NCBI GenBank assembly: GCA_963921195.1 | Contig: OY992538.1 | Span: 235,097,462-235,161,461 of the forward strand | Reading direction: 5' to 3' | Source: Pegoplata infirma | Lineage: Eukaryota; Arthropoda; Insecta; Diptera; Anthomyiidae | DNA length: 64,000 nucleotides | Part shown: positions 12,601-21,274 of the stretch, piece by piece | Numbering within the stretch: position 1 is the stretch's first letter | Layout of the letters: each line of letters begins with the position of its first letter | Notes under the pieces: generated by a model | Seen by the model: the letters and a program-made list of their open reading frames with translations, nothing else | What the model was told of the DNA's origin: nothing | Database searches by the model: none | Translations under genes and position numbers: made by a program

Positions 12601-15600
12601 TATTTATAGGTTCCTAGACCGATATTTCGATGCATTATATAGGAAATGACAGCATGTCACAGACTCAATTCCGTTCAGATTTAAAAAACGCAGAACGAAT
12701 ATTTTTTTTTGGAATCAAATCACTTTAAAAATCAAAGTGGAATTGAATTGCATTCCGAAAAAAATATTCGCTTTCCGTTTTACGAATAAACCACTTATTC
12801 TCTACTTCCGAACGGAATTTCGTCTGTGACATGCTTCTGTATCTCCTTTATCTCATTATTAAAAACTTAAACTCCTTGTGCTTTTAACCCCTCAATTAAA
12901 ATTGAAAAAGCTCAATTCAAATCCAGAAAAGCCTAATTAAAATTCAGAAAAATCCAATTAAAAACAAGTAAGAGAGTTATAGTCGGTCAAGGCAGATCAT
13001 ATGATACCCTACACCAGTGTTTTCCGGAAAATGGGTCCCAAGTCCAAACATGGATCTATCTTTTGTGAGATCTTTTTTTAGTGTAGAAAACACACACAGA
13101 TCAAATTTTAGTGGAATTGATTTATTTTTTTGCCAATAGACCAATTTAACTGAATATCGGTCGAAATTTTTACATGGGGGACTAAGTCCAAAAATGGTCC
13201 AATTATATTCCGATGTGATTAGGTTATTAAAGTACACGTTTAACACCTAAAAATAAAATTTTTATCAAATTTTTCCATTTTTATGAATTTTGAGGGAATT
13301 ATTTAAATATCGGGAGGGTGGTTTGTATAGGGGCTACCAGAAGGACTGACCCGATCTCTTTGAAATTTGGAATGGTGATTTGTGTATATAAAATTTGATT
13401 ACCTGATAAATTTAAAAGCGATATCTATTATAATATGGTTGTTAGAGTCATTTAAACCGAATCCAAAGAAGGCGTTTGTATGGGGCTAGGTCTTAACATG
13501 GACCGATTTTCTCTAATTTCAATAGGCCAAAAGATGCTTAAGTTTCAAATTTCAAGTCAATTGGTTGAAAATTGCGACCTGTACCGTGCTTAAACCGATA
13601 GATGGACAGACGGACGGACGGACATCGCTAAATCGACTCAAAAAGTAATTCTGAGTCGATCGGTATACTTGAAGGTAGGTGTATGACCAATATTTCGGGT
13701 ACACGGTATACCCTGTACCAGAGAGGGGTGTAGGCTATAACAAGTAAGAAAGTTATAGTCGGTAAAGATCGACCATATAATACCCTACACCAGTGTTTCC
13801 CGGAAGATGGCTCCCAAGTTCGAATATGGACCGACTGGATCTACCTTTTGTCATATCTTTTATAAGTGCAAAAACCACTTACAAACCAAATTTGAGTGAA
13901 ATAGCCGATTTAACTGAATATCGGCGAAATTTTCATATGGGGCCTAAGTTCAAAAATGGTCCGATTATAATCAGGTTTGATTGGGTTATTAAAGTACGCG
14001 TTAAACATACACAAATACAATTTTAATTCAATATTTTTTGTTTTAATCAATTTTTTATTTTAATTTAATTATGTGAATATCGGGAAGGTGTTTTGTATGG
14101 AGACTACAATAAGAACTGTTCCGATTCCTTTCAAATTCGGAATAGTGATTTGTGAATACAAAACACATTTACCTTTACAATTTCGAAAGAATACCTGCTA
14201 TAATACTGTCATAAGAGTTATTTGAGTCAAAATTAAAGAGAACCTTTGTATGGGGGCTAGGTCTAAACATGGACCGATTTTTTTCCAATTTCAATAGGCT
14301 TCGTCCTTGGGCCAAGAGAGGCTTAAGTTTAAAATTTCAATTAAATTGATAAAAAAAAAATATCGTGTTTACGCCGTTTACATGGACAGACAGACGGACG
14401 GACATCGCTAGATTGACTCAAAAAGTGATTCTGAGTCGATCAGTATACTTAAAAGTGGGTCTGGGACCAATATTTTGGGTAGTTACAAACATCAGCACAA
14501 ACTTATTATACCCTGTACCTAAGTGTGGTGTAGGGTATAATTTAAAAAGCCTAAATGAAATTCAAAAAAGCTCAATTGAAATTCAGAAAAAATCCAATTG
14601 AAATTTAGAAAAGCTCAATTAAATAAAAAGCCCGATTGGAAATAAAGAGAGGCAATTTAAATTCAGAAAACATAAAGAAAAGCCAAATTAAAATTCAGCA
14701 AATTTCAATTAAAATAATTTATTTTATAAATTTAGAGAACTGAAATGTAGATGATCCCAATTAAAAATCAGAAATCCAAAGTCAAATTACCTGTTTTTAT
14801 CTAAAGGGAAAGGATTCAAGTGATCTTCTCGATTTCTTTGTGAGCGTAATTTTTCAATTATGTTTTCCTTAAAAAAAAAGTTTATTTAAACTTACCCTTT
14901 TTCTTATCCTCTTCAATTTCCTTAATCACCGATACTATCTCATCATAAGTTGAGTCATCCTGTGATTGATCCATAGATTTAGCTGAATTCTTTTCATCGT
15001 CCTCTTCTTCCTCAGGATCTAAAGCAGACATAGCCTCTAAAGTTTCTTGAGTAAATTTTTCAAAAGAATCATCTATAGAGGCATGTTTTGTAAGCGGCGA
15101 TCTAACCATTAATTGCGAATCTTCTTGCATGGAAATCCAAGTATCGATTTTATCAATATTAAATTCATGAAGATTTGTTTCTTCTCTCAAATTACCAAAA
15201 CTTTTAGCTTTTTTAATATTATTTTGTGTTAAGGGAGCTACGGAAGGCGATTTAGGTTTTGGCTTCGTTAGGGAGTTGTTAGAAGAAGTCATTGGTGTAG
15301 ATTTTTTGGCATCAGGATTTTTATTATTTTCCTTTTTCTTAATTATGGAAGATGTAGAGGCAGCTACTTTTAGATAATTATTGATTACGGTGTCACTAGA
15401 GGTCTTTTGAGAGGGGCTTTCCAATTTATTATCCATTTTTAAAAAGTCCTTTTTGGGTAATTCCGTTTTATATGAATTGAGAGACTTTTGTGACTCTACT
15501 AAATTATTTTGTTTTTCTATGGGACTAGTTACTTGAGAAGCATTTGAATATTTGGAAAGATAAGAAGGTAATTCAAAATTATTTAAATTTGCTGAGTTGG

Positions 15601-16837
15601 AAGATTGAGGTTTACCCTCATCTAATAAATTTTTAACCACTGAATTTTCCAATTGTTCTCCTATGGCATTTTTATAATCACGTATAACTTGAGATTCTTC
15701 CGGTTCTTGAAGATCCATAGAAATTTTATTTGTAGGTTTGGTTGCTGATAGAGTTGAAGTTTCTGGTTTTGTTTCCATTTCTTTGGTTGTGGTTTTAGTC
15801 TTATTAAATGGTTCTGTAAAGTATTTGCAAGTCGGTGAAGAACAATAACATTTGGGACTTGGAGAATCTTGTAGAGATCCCGAAGATGATGATCTAGTAC
15901 TACAAGAACAATTTTCTGAAGGACATTTGGGATATTCAAAAGTTTCAGCTAATACTTCTTCTCCATTGGCCGAAGAACCAAAATGCACAGATTTTTTTAA
16001 ACTTAAGGAAGATAATTCTTTATGTAATCCAGTTGGTTGTTCTAGTTTTGGTTTGAAAGAATAGTCTATGGGTTTAACCGGACCAGGAGCTGATATATCT
16101 TCTCCATTTAAATTTTCATAATCACTAGAATCATTATCACTTTGAATCTGTGTCGTAGGCTTAGAAAATGAAACTCTACCTGGTAGATCTGGTTTTGCTG
16201 AACCTGTTCGAAAGTTATAAAATTCTTCTTTGTTAGTTTTATCTTTCGAATTGTGTAACATAGAAACGGAGGCAGATGATATTTTTCTATTGGGATTCCT
16301 TAAGGTTGTCATAAATCTTTCGTTATTTAGAGGTTTACTTAATGAATTAAAACTACCACTTCTTCGCGAAGAACTCAAATCTGAGTTATCACCATCACTA
16401 TTAGCATTAGAATCCTTACATAACCAGGATCTTTTGATGGGTTCATCCAGTAATAATTTCAATAGATTTGATGATGAGACAGATTGAAATTTTTTCTGTT
16501 GTTTTTTGCTTAAATTTAAATTTGAAAATTCTGATTCCTGTGTAGAATAAGAACCACAAGGACTTATGAAGTTTCTACCAAATTTGGGATCTGCGGATTG
16601 TGGCCTCAAATATAACGAAGAATGAGAACGTCTTTCAAAGAAATTGGCCGATCTCGGTCGAGAATGACTTCGAATCGTTGGTTTTAATAAATTTGTTTGT
16701 GATGAGTATTTCGGTTTGGGTTTTTGTCTCGTAACCAAATTAATCTAGAAAATGTTCAAAGAAAATCCTTAAAATATTTCTGTGTATTAGCCGTGTTTCT
16801 TGTTACTCACCTGAGAACCCTTTAAACTTAAATCCAT
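6544..16837 (-). CDS. dila: CEP131/AZI1 (dilatory) basal body and centriolar satellite protein, nine exons
   Basis: Coding exons in transcript order: 16811-16837, 14896-16744, 11201-11459, 10594-11014, 10318-10535, 9823-10260, 9524-9695, 6742-6863, 6544-6676. They total 3,639 nt, 1,212 residues plus stop, with every junction GT-AG and in phase. The first 710 residues are polar, Ser-rich and probably disordered; about 735-1205 is near-continuous coiled coil. Vertebrate CEP131 landmarks appear in order: N-terminal DLSLKG; ILSYLDNVEDS (human SIMSFLDEMEKS); KHYEAIVKRHQGFIEQL; RREKW-like RRERWVRENTKKIKELTVKGLE; RDRQIDAIVQRMDAEA; SRLRDKYDKDL; HKRVQQAIEKKD. The family works at the basal body and transition zone during cilium assembly; in flies it is needed in sensory neurons and sperm. 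The length is close to the usual ~1,100. The start is the ATG at 16837; the only upstream in-frame alternative inside exon 2 is a non-ATG. Introns 2 and 7 hold the transposons. Confidence 0.95.
6742..6863 (-). CDS. dila: dila coding exon 8 (residues 1129-1169)
   Basis: Acceptor TTTTTACAG|ATG, donor AAGAG|GTAAGG. Reads MCSEFLMERDQLRDNL to IQKIHKR, aligning without gaps to vertebrate EQLSSERSNLAQVIRQEF..LEEVHRR. Ends in phase 2. Found by splice sites and homology, since it is too short to stand out as an open frame. Confidence 0.9.
7280..8140. repeat. dila: Foldback-family element in dila intron 7 (FB copy d)
   Basis: Arms 7440-7640 and 7720-7990 are imperfect inverted repeats sharing 'cctaagggctcccatac', 'ctcctaccgctctaac' and 'tgaccgaccccaa' with the FB elements at 32.5-36.6 and 40.5-42.7 kb. 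No clear termini; flanking sequence at 7310-7440 and 7960-8100 extends the symmetry ('aaatccacaaactg' against 'tttgtggattttt'). Confidence 0.6.
8144..8711. mobile_element. Foldback MITE, 568 bp, TIR CTTACAAG
   Basis: The left arm from CTTACAAGAGAGGTCT and the right arm ending AGACCTTTCTTGTAAG are inverted repeats. Both include the block 'ggcacccac' and 'cttgcatatrggaa'. Arms run about 250 bp. Pieces of the same family occur at 1757-1985 and 3660-3780. No coding capacity. Lies in dila intron 7. Confidence 0.8.
8982..9039 (+). repeat. 29-bp tandem duplication
   Basis: The 29-base unit beginning 'ccttgatcgattctcagac' at 8982 is repeated at 9011 with one difference near the end. It lies in dila intron 7. 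Confidence 0.9.
9330..9471 (-). mobile_element. HINE family C 5' end fragment
   Basis: Read on the minus strand this begins CAAGTGAGAGGGTTAAATTC, then the palindrome TTCGGCTGTGCCGAA, as at 51375-51410. It ends with 'taccttcccctcac'. Only the 5' module is recognisable. Confidence 0.5.
9524..9695 (-). CDS. dila: dila coding exon 7 (residues 1071-1128)
   Basis: Acceptor AATTTCAG|C, donor AAAAAG|GTGAGC. Reads SRLRDKYDKDLEDLE and on to IELEHSKK, matching KRLRDKYEAELSELE. Ends in phase 0. The next intron (6864-9523, 2.66 kb) is filled with foldback repeats. Confidence 0.94.
9823..10260 (-). CDS. dila: dila coding exon 6 (residues 925-1071)
   Basis: Acceptor TTTATAG|A, donor ATAAG|GTAAGA. Encodes RFERQLEEERKSFDEQ to NNEEFENKI, a long Glu/Lys/Arg coiled coil containing RDRQIDAIVQRMDAEA (vertebrate RDKEIELVIHRLEAD). 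Confidence 0.94.
10318..10535 (-). CDS. dila: dila coding exon 5 (residues 853-925)
   Basis: Acceptor GTTGTAG|GAA, donor GAAAG|GTAGGA. Begins ELTVKGLEAEINKM, matching KEVTVKGLEPEIQKL of vertebrate CEP131. Heptad-rich. Ends in phase 2. Confidence 0.93.
10594..11014 (-). CDS. dila: dila coding exon 4 (residues 712-852)
   Basis: Acceptor TTCTTTAG|A, donor AAG|GTGAGT. Reads KLSDLLMLPNHQLARRV, then the strongest family block (KHYEAIVKRHQGFIEQLLKD) and GEKLRRERWVRENTKKIK. Ends in phase 0. Confidence 0.95.
11201..11459 (-). CDS. dila: dila coding exon 3 (residues 626-712)
   Basis: Acceptor TTTTCGCTAG|AT, donor CCCAA|GTAAGA. It enters in phase 1, so the junction codon is GAT, giving ..KKKDNFAERINTD. 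Contains ILSYLDNVEDSCEK, matching the conserved short motif before the CEP131 coiled coil. Confidence 0.92.
11930..12640 (+). mobile_element. HINE family C copy inside dila intron 2
   Basis: Shares 'acgcccacaaaaggggcggg' (12140 and again, with one change, at 12266), 'ttagttcttcctagggg', 'ccgaacataaccagcc', 'tcttagaatcg' and 'ttcctagaccgatatttcg' with the copies at 51360-52215 and 52370-52995. The GAC tract is short ('cagacggacgtcgctaga' at 12552). The 3' end is broken by the MITE at 12652. Confidence 0.65.
12652..12836. mobile_element. MITE, 185 bp, TIR GCATGTCACAGAC
   Basis: The left end GCATGTCACAGACTCAATTC and the complement of the right end (GCATGTCACAGACGAAATTC) are inverted repeats continuing through CGTTC for about 30 bp. 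Inserted in the 3' part of the family C HINE, after the 'gatatttcgatgc' module. No transposase. Confidence 0.75.
12965..13740 (+). mobile_element. HINE family A, first of two head-to-tail copies
   Basis: Begins CAAGTAAGAGAGTTATAGTC, has the subterminal ATACCCTACACC at about 13001-13012, a (GACG)n tract at 13602-13624, 'ggtatacttgaagg', and ends in the hairpin TATACCCTGTACC..GGTGTAGGCTATAA. The next base starts another copy. Dipteran (GTCY)n repeats of the mini-me/DINE-1 type have this make-up; Helentron membership is inferred. Confidence 0.75.
13741..14540 (+). mobile_element. HINE family A, second head-to-tail copy
   Basis: Starts CAAGTAAGAAAGTTATAGTC directly at the end of the first copy, with no spacer. 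ATACCCTACACC occurs near its start (about 13782), a (GACR)n tract at 14384-14402, and the 3' hairpin TATACCCTGTACC..GGTGTAGGGTATAA ends at 14540. About 80 percent like the first copy by eye, so the tandem is not a recent duplication. Confidence 0.75.
14541..14790. repeat. Short AT-rich tandem motif 'attcagaaaagctcaatt'
   Basis: Repeats of a 19-25 bp motif (attcagaaa-agctcaatt-aaa) at 14545-14720. The same motif appears at 11800-11930 and 12890-12962, on both sides of the intron 2 transposons. It is probably one array split by the HINE, MITE and family C insertions. Confidence 0.55.
14791..14867 (-). other. Exon-like 77-bp segment, out of phase with the main transcript
   Basis: Bounded by TTTTTTTTTAAG| and CAG|GTAATT, open in one frame with a coding-looking reading (ENIIEKLRSQRN..LNPFPLDKN). 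After exon 2 (phase 1), inclusion gives GGA AAA CAT AAT TGA, a premature stop. The intron separating it from exon 2 would be only 28 bp. Its own open frame (phase 0 in, phase 2 out) also fails to join exon 3. It may be a poison exon, an alternative exon with an unseen partner, or exon remains. Confidence 0.3.
14896..16744 (-). CDS. dila: dila coding exon 2 (residues 10-626)
   Basis: Acceptor TTTTCTAG|ATTAAT at 16745, donor AAGG|GTAAGT at 14895, ending in phase 1. Encodes the low-complexity N-terminal half: Ser/Lys/Asn-rich, several SRPRSANF-like basic stretches, a Cys-rich patch (CSCSTRSSS, CYCSSPTCKYF), and an acidic end (DPEEEEDDEK). Weakly conserved in the family. Unspliced reading would stop at 14882. 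Confidence 0.9.
16811..16837 (-). CDS. dila: dila coding exon 1 (residues 1-9)
   Basis: Encodes MDLSLKGSQ, which resembles the DLSLTG start of vertebrate CEP131. Donor CAG|GTGAGT. It leaves phase 0 into exon 2, which opens INLVTRQKPK. Confidence 0.85.
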
Positions 16838-17089
16838 ACTAATGTAATGTTTGCGTAAAATTTTCTCATACGTTTTTGTTGTAACGCTTCATTTTTTTAG
16901 TTTTTTCTATGAATAATTTATTTTATTTTTAAATTTTTTTCTATATGTCTTGACAAGTTTTACTTGTCCTACTTTGTATTAACTAACGTTTTTAGCCTTC
17001 CTCTTCAAACGTCCATTCAGTAGGACTTGCGTTGATGTTTTGTTTTGGCCATATGCCATGTTACAGTGTCGTCACCCTAAAATTATCAA

Positions 17090-17097
17090 TATCGATT
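17090..17097. promoter_or_regulatory. dila: DRE-like site TATCGATT upstream of dila
   Basis: Matches seven of eight bases of the DREF element TATCGATA, 253 bp upstream of the ATG. DRE sites are common in fly housekeeping promoters. A single near-match in AT-rich DNA is weak evidence. Confidence 0.3.
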
Positions 17098-17149
17098 GGT
17101 TTGGTTCTTTCGTAAATGGTCAGCAAGGTGCATTAGGTTTTTAGTTGAA

Positions 17150-17164
17150 GCTGTTTATAGCAAC
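17150..17164. promoter_or_regulatory. dila: X-box (RFX binding site) upstream of dila
   Basis: GCTGTT-TAT-AGCAAC fits the fly X-box consensus GYTRYY(N1-3)RRHRAC at every position, with a 3-base spacer. It lies 313-327 bp upstream of the dila start codon. RFX drives ciliary genes in sensory neurons, and CEP131 is a ciliary protein, so position and gene agree. Function is inferred. Confidence 0.6.
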
Positions 17165-17544
17165 AACCCTGTTTGGAGTTTGTTACAACTTCTTCGAGCT
17201 GCAATTTTTAATTTTTGGCCAATTTATTAAACCTACCCCATTGCTGGAGTAAGGGGTGGTAGGTTTTTTGTTTTGTTATTGTTTACGTTGCTAAGATTTT
17301 TCTTTCCGGCGACAGGTGTTTTTGTTTTAGAAATTGTGAATGAATTTTTTTTATATGAGTGTGAAACAGAGAGTTGTATAAGAGAGGGTGTTAAAACAAC
17401 TTCTTCTCTTGATAGCTTATATTTAAAGTTCTCATACTCTCATTAATTGAATTAAGTAGACCTTAATAACGAGAAATTAAAGAAAAATAAAATTTTCCGG
17501 GGATTAGCCAACTAATTCTAAGTTTCTTAAAGTTGGACCCAGAC

Positions 17545-18425
17545 TCTGGGGCAATTTTTCTTTAGATTTTGAGACATTTTTCCTATAGAAAAATTTTTAA
17601 TTTCTGAGACATTTTTCCTATAAAAAAAGTCTCAGATTCTAAGAACTTTTTCCTTTAGCAAAAGTCTCAGATTATGAAACATTTTCTTATAGAAAAAGTT
17701 TTAGATTTTGAGACATTTTTCCTATAAAAAAGACTCAGATTTTGAAAAAAAATTTCTATAGAAAAAGTCTTCGATTCTGAGACATTTTTCCTATAGAAAA
17801 AGTCTCAGATTCTGAAAAATATCTCAGATTCTGAGAAATGTTTCCTTTAAAAAAGTCTCAGATACAGAGAAATTTTTCTAATAGAAAAAGTCTCAGATTC
17901 TAAGAATTTCTTCCTATAGAAAAAGTCTCAGATTCTGAGAGTTGGAATAGAAAAAGTCTCAGACTCTGAGGCATTTTTCCTATAGAAAAAGTCTCAGATT
18001 CTGAGACATTCTTCCTAAAGAAAGTCTCATATTCTATAGAAAAATTCTAAGATTCTGAGACATTTTTTCTGTAGAAAAAATATTAGATTCTATGACATTT
18101 TTTCTAGAGAAAATTTTTTAGATTCTGAGAAATTCTTTCTATTGAAAAATTCTCAGATTCTAAAACATTTTTTTTATAGAAAAATTCTCAGATTTCTATA
18201 GAAAAATTCTAAGATTCTAAGAAATTTTTTCTATAGAAAAATCCTCAGATTCTAAGACATTTTTTCTATAGAAAAATTCTCAGATTTTTCTATAGAAAAA
18301 CCCTCAGATTTTGAGACATTTTTCCTATAGAAAAAGTCTCAGATTCTGAGACATTTTTCCTATAGAGAAAGTCTCAGATTCTGAGACATTTTTTCTATAG
18401 AAAAAGTCTCAGGTTCTGAGACAAA
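17545..18425. repeat. 35-bp dyad minisatellite, locus 2 (about 25 units)
   Basis: Units alternate two perfect palindromes, GTCTCAGATTCTGAGAC and TTTTTCTATAGAAAAA. Point changes and small indels vary between units. Because both modules are self-complementary, the array reads nearly the same on both strands. Confidence 0.9.
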
Positions 18426-18477
18426 TCCCACATCTAAGTATTTGTAAAAATACTTAGATTTGGGAATATTTTCCCCA

Positions 18478-18830
18478 CAGAAATACAATTGACTATTTCT
18501 GAAATACAATTGCAAAATCTGAAATACAATTGACTATTTCTGAAATACAATTGCAAAATCTGAAAATACAATTGACTATTTCTGAAATACAAATGAAAAT
18601 GGCACCATTTTCAATTGTATTTCATAAAAAGTCAACAGATTTTTAAAAATAGTTAATTGTATTTCAGATTCTTCAATTGTATTCCAGAAATAGTCAATTG
18701 TATTTCAGATTTTCTATTTGTATTTTAGATTCATCCAATTGTATTTCAGAAATAATCAATTGTATTTCAGAAATAGTCAATTTTATTTAGCAAATTAATC
18801 AAATGTATTTCAGAAATAGTCAATTGGGAC
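18478..18830. repeat. Inverted tandem array of an ~20-bp ATACAATTG unit
   Basis: The left half repeats 'gaaatacaattgactatttc'; the right half repeats its complement ('caattgtatttcag'). The switch is centred near 18603 on AAAATGGCACCATTTT. About seven units per side. Confidence 0.85.
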
Positions 18831-19053
18831 ATTTAAAACGGTAGGAACAGTTTTATAAAAATGTAATCTTTGTAAGGTTGTATTGGGGCCCCGTAGGTAG
18901 TGGACCCGTGCTTAGGTGTTATTGAAAAAAAAATTAGGGGCGAAAACTAATGGGGATCTGTCTAATATTTTATTTATTTAGGGGCGACTGCGTGGCAGTT
19001 TTGGTTTTTTGGGATTTTTTTTAGTTAAAAACGACCATTTTTAAGGTAAAGAG

Positions 19054-20137
19054 TAGAGATGGGTGCGTGAGGGAATTTTGACTCATTGACTTATTTAAAT
19101 CAAAATTTTGTATAAATTACACCGCTCAACACTCATTTTCCGGTTTGAATTCTGGTGATCAATTTAAGTAGACTTTGATCTCCTGATTCCAAATCTGTTC
19201 TCCAAATTTTCCATCACGTGCAGATTTTTAGTTATTCACGGTTGAAAATGCGAAAAATTAAGATTTTTGCATTATTTGAAAACCTGCACAGCAGCCATTC
19301 ACTGGAATTCAAATCTGGTATAAAGCGCAAAAGTATAGTTTGTCTATGGTCTGCAACATAGAAAACAATTTTTTGTTTTGCAAAAAAGGTGGGGTAGATA
19401 CCTTAGTTTTTTCTGATATTTTTCAAAGAAAAACTAAAAAAAATAAATATTTTACAAATTTAAGTTTACTGTGTTATTTTTCGTATCAACCGGAAGATAT
19501 CTTTAATAAGGTTAAAAGTTTATAAGAAAGAATGAACTTTTGCCTCAATTTTGAGCTCATCACAGTAAAGATTGATCATTTGGATTTTGTTTTAGAGCCT
19601 TTTAAAATGGTGCTTTTTCTAATTTTTTTCACAGTGTTTTTTTAAAATACATGTTTGGCCAATAATAGTGCAACAACTCCAATTTTTTTTGATCATATAT
19701 TTGAGATCATAGTTCAATTCTACTCTAACGCTTCATACCAGATTTTTATTCCACGCAGTGGCTGCTGGGCAGGCTGTCAAAAAAGGCAAAAATCGCGTTT
19801 TTCGCATTTTCAACCGCGAGTAATTAAAATTCAAGACGTGATGGAAAAATTTGGAGCACAGATTTGGAATCAGCAAGTCAAAATCTTTATACATTTTATA
19901 CGAAACTTCAAACCAGAGCCAAAAACCTGCGATTTTTTGAGCGGTGTTGCCCTCAAAATTCAATATTATGACAATTTCTTATTTGTTTACTATTTTAGAC
20001 AGCACAAAATAATCACGCTGTCACGAAACAAAAATTACTCTCGCACGCTCACGCACGAAACTATTTTTACTAATCACGCGCACCCAAGATCACGTGAGTA
20101 AAAATAAATTTCACTCACGATCACGCGCGCATCTTTA
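19054..20137. mobile_element. hAT-like foldback element, 1.08 kb
   Basis: Arms of about 480 bp are inverted repeats: the left from TAGAGATGGGTGCGTGA, the right ending in the complement of TAAAGATGCGCGCGTGA. Flanked by GTAAAGAG (19046-19053) and GTACAGAG (20138-20145), an 8-bp duplication with one change. The right arm chances to be open for 148 codons (19655-20101), but the left arm carries the same sequence without an open frame. No transposase. Confidence 0.75.
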
Positions 20138-20454
20138 GTACAGAGTGGTATTTTTAAGTTACTAGCGAACCCCCTGCTCGCTTTGTAGTGCAATTGCTTA
20201 GGTACTTCTTTTAACCCTAAAAATTTTAAATTTCAAAATATATTACGAGCTTTTTTGTAATTTTACAAGTTTCTTACCAATAAAATTGTAAATTTACAAC
20301 TTTTTTGATGTTATAATACTTACAAGGAATTCTCGTGACTTAACTAGAGTTTTTTGGTAAAATTACCTTGGAAATTTATGAAAAAAAATTTAAAATTACA
20401 AGGAAAATTTTAAATTTTGATCTAAAATTTTTTGTAAAAAATCAAGAAAAACTA

Positions 20455-21274
20455 CACTCAAAAAATTATGTCATTAATTGTTTGTAGTTTATTTAAAAAG
20501 TTTTACGTTAAATCGTTTTTAAAAGAAAAACATTTGTTTGATGTTCAGTTTTTATTAATGACTACTTCTGTCCTTTGTTTCAAAAATAACACGCTAAAAA
20601 ATAAAGACTTTCATTAACATTTATTTTTAAAGTCATTTATTTTTGTTCTGTAAGTAAAATACTGATTATTCTTTACATTATGAATGATTTGTGTAAGCAA
20701 TTTTTTTTGAATTGTTGGTATTTTTTAATGAGATATCATTCATTTTTACCTACACAAGTAGGTTATTTTTTTGAAGAAAAAAAATTCAAAAAAAATATTT
20801 ATAGAAATATAAAAACATGTTTGTATCAAGTGACCTTGGCACGATGGGTAGAGTGTCTGGCCAGAATGTAGTTAATTGCGGGATCGATTCCCAAAAAAAT
20901 TTTATTAAAAGTTTTATTAAAAATTTGTAAAAAAAAATATTTCAATAGAAAATTGTAAAAAATAACGTACGAAATCATTAATTTTTAATGTTTTCGTAGG
21001 TTTTTTTTTTGAATTTGTTGGTAAAAATAACAGAACTGTCATTAATTTTTAATGTTTTCGTAGGTTATTTTTTTCGAATTTGTTGGTAAAAAATAATGAA
21101 AAACGTAATTTTTTAATGTTTAATGTTATTTATTTTAGAAAATTTTGTCAACAGTAAAATATAAATGTTGATGTTTGTTAAAACAAATGAATAATTACTG
21201 GGATGGTTTTCAATTGTTTATTCATTGGTTTTAAATGTGTTTTTAATTTTTTTGCCTACAAAATATTTTGAGTG
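20455..21274. mobile_element. TA-flanked MITE, 820 bp, TIR CACTCAAAA
   Basis: TA (20453-20454), then CACTCAAAAAATTATGTCAT; the right end is ATATTTTGAGTG, then TA (21275-21276). The left 46 bp match the 36801 element, so they are one family. TA duplication and CACT ends suggest Tc1/mariner-type mobilisation, by inference. Contains a tRNA-like segment at 20830-20895. Confidence 0.75.
20830..20895 (+). repeat. tRNA-like (SINE-derived?) segment
   Basis: 'cttggcacgatgggtagagt' resembles an A-box/D-arm, and 'gcgggatcgattccc' is a B-box-like T-arm (GGATCGATTCC against GGTTCGANTCC), followed by A-rich sequence. It does not fold as a full tRNA and lacks an acceptor stem, so it is not called a tRNA gene. 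Confidence 0.4.

Larger units (their letters stand above)
16838..17540 (-). promoter_or_regulatory. dila: Presumed 5' UTR and promoter region of dila
   Basis: Free of recognisable repeats, unlike its surroundings, and richer in G+C than the flanks. Holds the X-box and the DRE-like site. No TATA box stands out and no divergent gene is visible. The transcription start was not located. Confidence 0.4.

Noticed and set aside
14882..14895. Reading dila exon 2 through to the stop at 14882 as a complete gene
   Set aside because: A strong GTAAGT donor at 14895 joins in phase to exon 3, which continues the conserved CEP131 sequence; the read-through would be a truncated product lacking all coiled coil.
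16230..16487. Plus-strand frame of 85 codons
   Set aside because: Antisense of dila exon 2.
17545..18425. Regular repeats that could suggest a CRISPR array
   Set aside because: No unique spacers; units are contiguous and the genome is eukaryotic, so this is a minisatellite.
19655..20101. 148-codon open frame on the plus strand
   Set aside because: It lies entirely in one arm of the hAT-like foldback, its composition is not coding-like, and the matching left arm does not preserve the frame.
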